Shown here one piece after another: positions 60,474 through 64,000 of a stretch of DNA of 64,000 bases (position 1 is its first letter; every line of letters starts with the position of its first letter). The stretch covers positions 124,001 to 188,000 of the forward strand of contig QWII01000037.1 in assembly GCA_021405325.1 (NCBI GenBank), written 5' to 3'. Made by a program: the position numbers and the translations under genes. The DNA comes from Caldilinea sp. CFX5. Lineage in GTDB: Bacteria; Chloroflexota; Anaerolineae; Caldilineales; Caldilineaceae. A model generated the notes under the pieces. The model had not been told where the DNA came from and ran no database searches. It saw nothing but the letters and a program-made list of their open reading frames with translations.

Positions 60474-61604
60474 ATGAGACAAGTAACGCATACCCAGTTG
60501 AAGAGGGCAACCGCTGCACCGACGGACTGGCGGCAACACTGGCCGGGTTGGGTCATCTACGGAGCCGGCGCCTGGTCGCTGCTCTACGGGCTGCTGGGGC
60601 TGTACTGGGCGCTGGGCGGGGCGGGTTTTCCCTTTGGCCCGGCGAACGATCGTTCCGCCCGCCTTTCGATCCTCGCCAATGTACAGGCGGCCAGCGCCGC
60701 GCCGGTGATTGCGGTGTTGGGTCTCCTCGGCGGCGTGGTTGCCTGGCTCATGCTGCGCAATTGGGGCGCAGGTCTTTGGCGGTGGTTATTGCTCGGCTTT
60801 GCCTGGCTGCTGGCGGTGACGCTGGCGCTGCTCATCCCTGATTATCGGGTGCTGGTGGCAGCGGCTTATGCGCCGATCTTTCTGGTGGGCGCGCCCTTTG
60901 GCTGGCCGCCCGTCAGTTTCCTCAACGCTGTGCCCTGGCCGGTGATCAACCAGTTTCTCTGCATCCTCGGCGGCTGCCTCTGGGGTGGGGCGGCGCGGGT
61001 CTATCAACGCACCAGCCAGGGGGCCTGCGCCTACTGCGGCCGCGCCGAACGAACGCCGAATAATTGGACAACCCCCACGGCAGCGGCGCGCTGGGGTAAG
61101 TGGGCCACCTCCATTGCCGTCCTCATTCCCGTGCTCTATGCCGCCACCCGCTGGGCGTGGGCTTTGGGCATTCCGCTGGGCGTCTCGCCGGAATTTTTAC
61201 AGGCTGGGCAAGAAGAGGGGATGTGGTTGGCCGGTGCGGCGCTGGGAACGGTGGCGGTCGGTGGGGCACTGCTCACACTAGGGTTGATCCAGCCGTGGGG
61301 CGAACGCTTCCCCCGGTGGTGGCCCTGGCTGGGCGGCAAGCGGGTGCCCATCGCCCTGGCCGTCATCCCGGCGTCCTTCGTGGCCATTCTTGTCACTACA
61401 GCCGGCCTGATGTTTGTCCGCTTGGTGATCGCCGGCAACGTCGGCGTGGTCGTCCCTGCGCTGGACATCAACCTGGGCGAGAATTGGGCGACGCTGGCGC
61501 CGGAACTGCTGTGGCCGCTCTGGGGTGTGGCGCTGGGTGCGGCAACGCTGGCTTATTATTACCGGAGACGCGGGCGCTGTCCGCATTGTGGGCGTGGGTC
61601 ATGA
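60474..61604 (+). CDS. Polytopic membrane protein with zinc-ribbon-like Cys pairs
   Basis: 376 residues, about nine helices (for example WVIYGAGAWSLLYGLLGLYW and VIAVLGLLGGVVAWLMLRNW). A loop carries CAYCGRAERTPNNW, and the very C-terminus ends CPHCGRGS, so two CxxC pairs could form one zinc site across the membrane-flanking ends. I do not recognise the family. AAAGGAGTGCGCTG precedes the ATG. A relic of its start lies at 56582. Confidence 0.7.
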   Translation: MRQVTHTQLKRATAAPTDWRQHWPGWVIYGAGAWSLLYGLLGLYWALGGAGFPFGPANDRSARLSILANVQAASAAPVIAVLGLLGGVVAWLMLRNWGAGLWRWLLLGFAWLLAVTLALLIPDYRVLVAAAYAPIFLVGAPFGWPPVSFLNAVPWPVINQFLCILGGCLWGGAARVYQRTSQGACAYCGRAERTPNNWTTPTAAARWGKWATSIAVLIPVLYAATRWAWALGIPLGVSPEFLQAGQEEGMWLAGAALGTVAVGGALLTLGLIQPWGERFPRWWPWLGGKRVPIALAVIPASFVAILVTTAGLMFVRLVIAGNVGVVVPALDINLGENWATLAPELLWPLWGVALGAATLAYYYRRRGRCPHCGRGS

Positions 61605-61636
61605 ACAATCTTGTACGATCAGTAGAGGAGGGAATC

Positions 61637-62095
61637 ATGTGGTTAAAAATTGTACGCTTTCTGAGCCTTTTCTTGGTGGCGCTGGGGCTGGCGCCGGGCA
61701 TGGCCCATGCCCTGGAATTGCCCAACAAAATCAACTTGCCGGCAGAGGAATATCTGACCGTGCAGCAGATTTATCGCGGCTGGGCGTTGCTGGGTATCGT
61801 TGAAGTGGCGGCGCTGTTAGCAACGCTGGCCTTAACGCTCATGACGCGCAAGCAAAAGGGCGTTTTTGCCTGGTCGCTGCTGGCCTTCCTCTGTATTACG
61901 GCGAATCTCATCATCTTTTTCAGCTTTACCTTTCCGGTGAACCAGCAGACCAACAACTGGACCGTGCTGCCGGATAACTGGCAAGCCCTCCGCAACCAGT
62001 GGGAATACTCGCACGCCGTGAATGCGGGTTTGTATTTGATTGCGCTCATTGCCCTGATTCTATCGGTGTTGGTGGGCGAAGAGCGCAAGGGGTGA
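61637..62095 (+). CDS. DUF1772-like membrane protein
   Basis: 152 residues with four helices. The opening FLSLFLVALGLAPGMAHALE, a GWALLGIVEVAALLATLALT helix and the end WQALRNQWEYSHAVNAGLYL fit the DUF1772/anthrone-oxygenase-like pattern (conserved W..LR..WE..H). ATG 61637 has AGAGGAGGG five bases upstream; a longer in-frame ATG at 61603 overlaps the previous stop and is less likely. Followed by the PadR gene after 127 bases. Confidence 0.72.
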   Translation: MWLKIVRFLSLFLVALGLAPGMAHALELPNKINLPAEEYLTVQQIYRGWALLGIVEVAALLATLALTLMTRKQKGVFAWSLLAFLCITANLIIFFSFTFPVNQQTNNWTVLPDNWQALRNQWEYSHAVNAGLYLIALIALILSVLVGEERKG

Positions 62096-62179
62096 GGTGA
62101 CGGCGCATGGCATGAGTAGTTTACCCGGCACAATCGGAAAAACACTTACAGCAACTAGGTGAGGTCTGCGCGTACAATT

Positions 62180-62193
62180 AGTCAATATTGACT
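62180..62193. promoter_or_regulatory. Candidate operator upstream of the PadR gene
   Basis: AGTCAATATTGACT is a perfect 14-base palindrome 30 bases before the PadR start codon, next to a TACAAT (62173-62178) that could be the -10. PadR repressors often bind such dyads at their own promoter, so autoregulation is likely but not proven. Confidence 0.5.
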
Positions 62194-62222
62194 ATTCAGG
62201 GTTGACCTATGGAAATTGACGC

Positions 62223-62750
62223 ATGGAACGTGAACTGTTATTGCTCGGCCTTTTACGCCAGGAAGAGATGCATGGCTACCGCCTGGCCGAATTTATTGAG
62301 CGTGATTTGACGACCTGCACAGACTTAAAGAAGTCGACCGCCTATTTTTTGCTTGACAAAATGGCGAAACAAGGCTGGATCACGCAGAGCCAAGCGCAGG
62401 AAGGGAATCGCCCACCCCGCCGTGTCTACCGGATCACGGCAGCGGGGGAAGCCCAATTCCAACGGTTGCTGCGTGAGAATCTGGCCAGCCATCTGCCCAC
62501 CTATTTTGCCAGCGACGTGGGACTCGCCTTTCTCGATACGCTCGCGCCGGCGGAAGCGGTGGCGTTGCTGCATCAACGGCGTAGCGCATTAGAGGAAGAT
62601 TTAGCCGCGGCACGCGCGGTTCCCCAACATAGTGGCTCCTGGCAATTGCTGGTTGAGCATCGACGGGTTTATCTAGAAGCCGAGTTGCGTTGGCTAGATG
62701 AAGTGCTGGGCCGGCTGACCACCCCGCTACCCAAGCAAAATGCAGCATAA
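62223..62750 (+). CDS. PadR family transcriptional regulator
   Basis: 175 residues. The winged-helix domain shows LLLGLLRQEEMHGYRLAEFI, the recognition region DLKKSTAYFLLDKMAKQGWI and the wing RRVYRITAAGEAQF. A C-terminal coiled dimer region follows (LHQRRSALEEDLAAAR...HRRVYLEAELRWLDEVL). It probably represses itself and the MFS exporter that starts 16 bases downstream; such PadR-MFS pairs commonly respond to toxic compounds. Confidence 0.88.
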   Translation: MERELLLLGLLRQEEMHGYRLAEFIERDLTTCTDLKKSTAYFLLDKMAKQGWITQSQAQEGNRPPRRVYRITAAGEAQFQRLLRENLASHLPTYFASDVGLAFLDTLAPAEAVALLHQRRSALEEDLAAARAVPQHSGSWQLLVEHRRVYLEAELRWLDEVLGRLTTPLPKQNAA

Positions 62751-62765
62751 CTTTGGAACAAACTG

Positions 62766-64000
62766 ATGGATACAACTACGACAAAAATTCCCACTGTGCA
62801 GACGGCAGAGAAACTTGATTACAAGCGAATTCTCCCCATCTTGGCTGTCGTCATGGTCGATCTGCTCGGCCTGACGATCATCATTCCTTTGCTGCCGATC
62901 TATGCGGCTTCGCTTGCTATCACCCCGCTGCTGATCGGCCTCTTGAATGCCACGTACCCGCTGACCCAGTTGATCGGTGCGCCGATTTTGGGGCGACTGT
63001 CGGATCGCTACGGACGTAAGCCAATCCTCATTGCCAGTCAGGTCGGCACGCTGGCCGGCTTTTTGTTGCTCGGCTTTGCCAATTCGTTTTGGCTGCTCCT
63101 GTGTGCGCGGGCGCTGGATGGCTTGTCGGGGGGCAATATTGCCACCGCCCAGGCGATGATCACCGATAGTACAACGGAGAAGACACGCACGCAGGGGTTG
63201 GGGCTGATCGGCGCGGCGTTTGGGCTAGGGTTTACCATTGGTCCGGTGCTGGCCTATGTCGCGTTGGCTTTGAGCGGCAACAACTACCGGGCCCCGGCCT
63301 TTGTGGCGGCCGGCTTTTCGGCCATTTCTGTTTTGCTCAGCACGTTTTGGCTGCACGAAACCCATGATCCCGCGCAACGCAGCACGGACGTGGCAGCGCA
63401 TCGTTTCCATCCAACTGCGCTGTTCAAGGCGTTCGGCAATCCGCAGGTGGGCTTTTTGCTTTTGCTCGTCTTTGTCCAGCAATTTGCCTTTGGCGGCTTC
63501 GAGAATGTGATCCCCCTCTTCACCGTAAGTCGATTGGGACTGAATGCCTCCGGCAACGCGCTGATCTTTGTCTTTGTTGGTCTGCTGGTCACGATTGTGC
63601 AGGGGGGCTTGATCGGCAAGTGGAGCCGGCGCTATGGTGAACGCAACTTGATCTTTGCCGGGCTGGCCTTATTGGCGCTGGCCCTGGCCTTGACGGCGAC
63701 AACACCAGCCCAGCCGCCCCCCTGGTATTCGCAGGCGGAATTGCGCAATGAACTACACACCGCGCAAGCAGGGACAACCCTCGCTACCGCCGGTGCGCAG
63801 CTTCACTTGCCGGGGGATGAAAACAAGGGGTGGGGCGGTCTGATCTGGCTGTTGATCGCCATGATTCCCGCCTCGGTTGGCGGGGCCCTTTTGCAGCCCA
63901 GCATCAATAGCCTGCTGACCAAACGCGTTTCACAGCAGCGGCGCGGTGAAATCTTGGGGACGAGCGCCGGCGCTGTCAGTCTGGCCAATGTGCTGGCGCC
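62766..64000 (+). CDS. MFS transporter (multidrug/tetracycline-type), 3' truncated by window edge
   Basis: About 411 residues visible, still open at 64000. The start MDTTTTKIPTVQTAEKLDYK leads to helix 1 (ILAVVMVDLLGLTIIIPLLP), the MFS motif A GRLSDRYGRKPIL, and GLSGGNIATAQAMITDSTTE, as in TetA-like drug antiporters. A long insert after helix 8 or 9 (PPWYSQAELRNELHTAQAGT...) is unusual. It likely exports a hydrophobic compound under PadR control. Confidence 0.88.
   Translation, partial: MDTTTTKIPTVQTAEKLDYKRILPILAVVMVDLLGLTIIIPLLPIYAASLAITPLLIGLLNATYPLTQLIGAPILGRLSDRYGRKPILIASQVGTLAGFLLLGFANSFWLLLCARALDGLSGGNIATAQAMITDSTTEKTRTQGLGLIGAAFGLGFTIGPVLAYVALALSGNNYRAPAFVAAGFSAISVLLSTFWLHETHDPAQRSTDVAAHRFHPTALFKAFGNPQVGFLLLLVFVQQFAFGGFENVIPLFTVSRLGLNASGNALIFVFVGLLVTIVQGGLIGKWSRRYGERNLIFAGLALLALALALTATTPAQPPPWYSQAELRNELHTAQAGTTLATAGAQLHLPGDENKGWGGLIWLLIAMIPASVGGALLQPSINSLLTKRVSQQRRGEILGTSAGAVSLANVLA

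Noticed and set aside
61100..61636. Long 5' extension of the DUF1772-like frame
   Set aside because: It overlaps the 60474-61604 gene in another frame; the true start at 61637 has a strong ribosome site.

Overview
The window looks like a chromosomal segment of an aerobic, non-photosynthetic member of the Chloroflexota, perhaps close to the Caldilineales or Anaerolineae. This is inferred from gene content and style; there is no rRNA gene to prove it. The pointers are an alternative complex III (ACIII) operon joined to an A2-type caa3 oxidase, two very large MalT-like LuxR regulators, many small polytopic proteins of unknown function, and long palindromic repeats in many intergenic gaps. I found no tRNA, rRNA, CRISPR array, transposase or phage gene.

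Layout. 1-10.8 kb (+): the end of a type II NADH dehydrogenase, an SDR dehydrogenase, a large GlcD-like FAD/Fe-S oxidoreductase, a PPC/DUF296 protein, two carbohydrate-active enzymes (GH39 and a glucoamylase-fold protein), a methyltransferase and a CDF metal transporter. 11.0-24.6 kb (+): the respiratory locus actA-actB-actC-actD-actE-actF, a membrane protein, sco, coxB (with fused cytochrome c), coxA, coxC and coxD. 24.7-28.8 kb (-): a 1351-residue soluble multi-PAS/GAF histidine kinase, convergent with coxD. 28.9-31.5 kb (+): an AI-2E family transporter preceded by a relic of a second copy, a small membrane protein and mscL with a zinc ribbon. 31.5-36.2 kb (-): an envelope-type operon running SRPBCC, small membrane protein, PRC-barrel protein, SurA-cupredoxin fusion, lipoprotein, and a rhodanese gene interrupted by one in-frame TGA. 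36.3-45.4 kb: DinB-like protein, CPBP protease homologue, alpha/beta hydrolase, AhpD-like protein, haloalkane dehalogenase homologue, membrane protein and the first MalT-like regulator (-). 45.7-64 kb (+): the second MalT-like regulator, then a long run of membrane and envelope genes, an amidohydrolase, a META-domain lipoprotein, an archaeal-type GAPDH, decaying paralogues, a PadR regulator and the start of an MFS exporter.

How the genes work together. The NDH-2 could feed a quinone pool that ACIII oxidises. Electrons would then pass through the c-type hemes of ActA and ActE to the CuA/heme c subunit CoxB and to CoxA, with Sco inserting copper. Several downstream genes are envelope or stress-like.

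The most interesting signals are the TGA codon in the rhodanese gene, which sits where I recall homologues having Cys and is followed by a SECIS-like hairpin; a conserved element of about 25 bp over the -35 region at three loci; a palindromic repeat inserted in frame at the start of actE; and a set of decayed, recombined paralogues at 36 kb and 55-62 kb.
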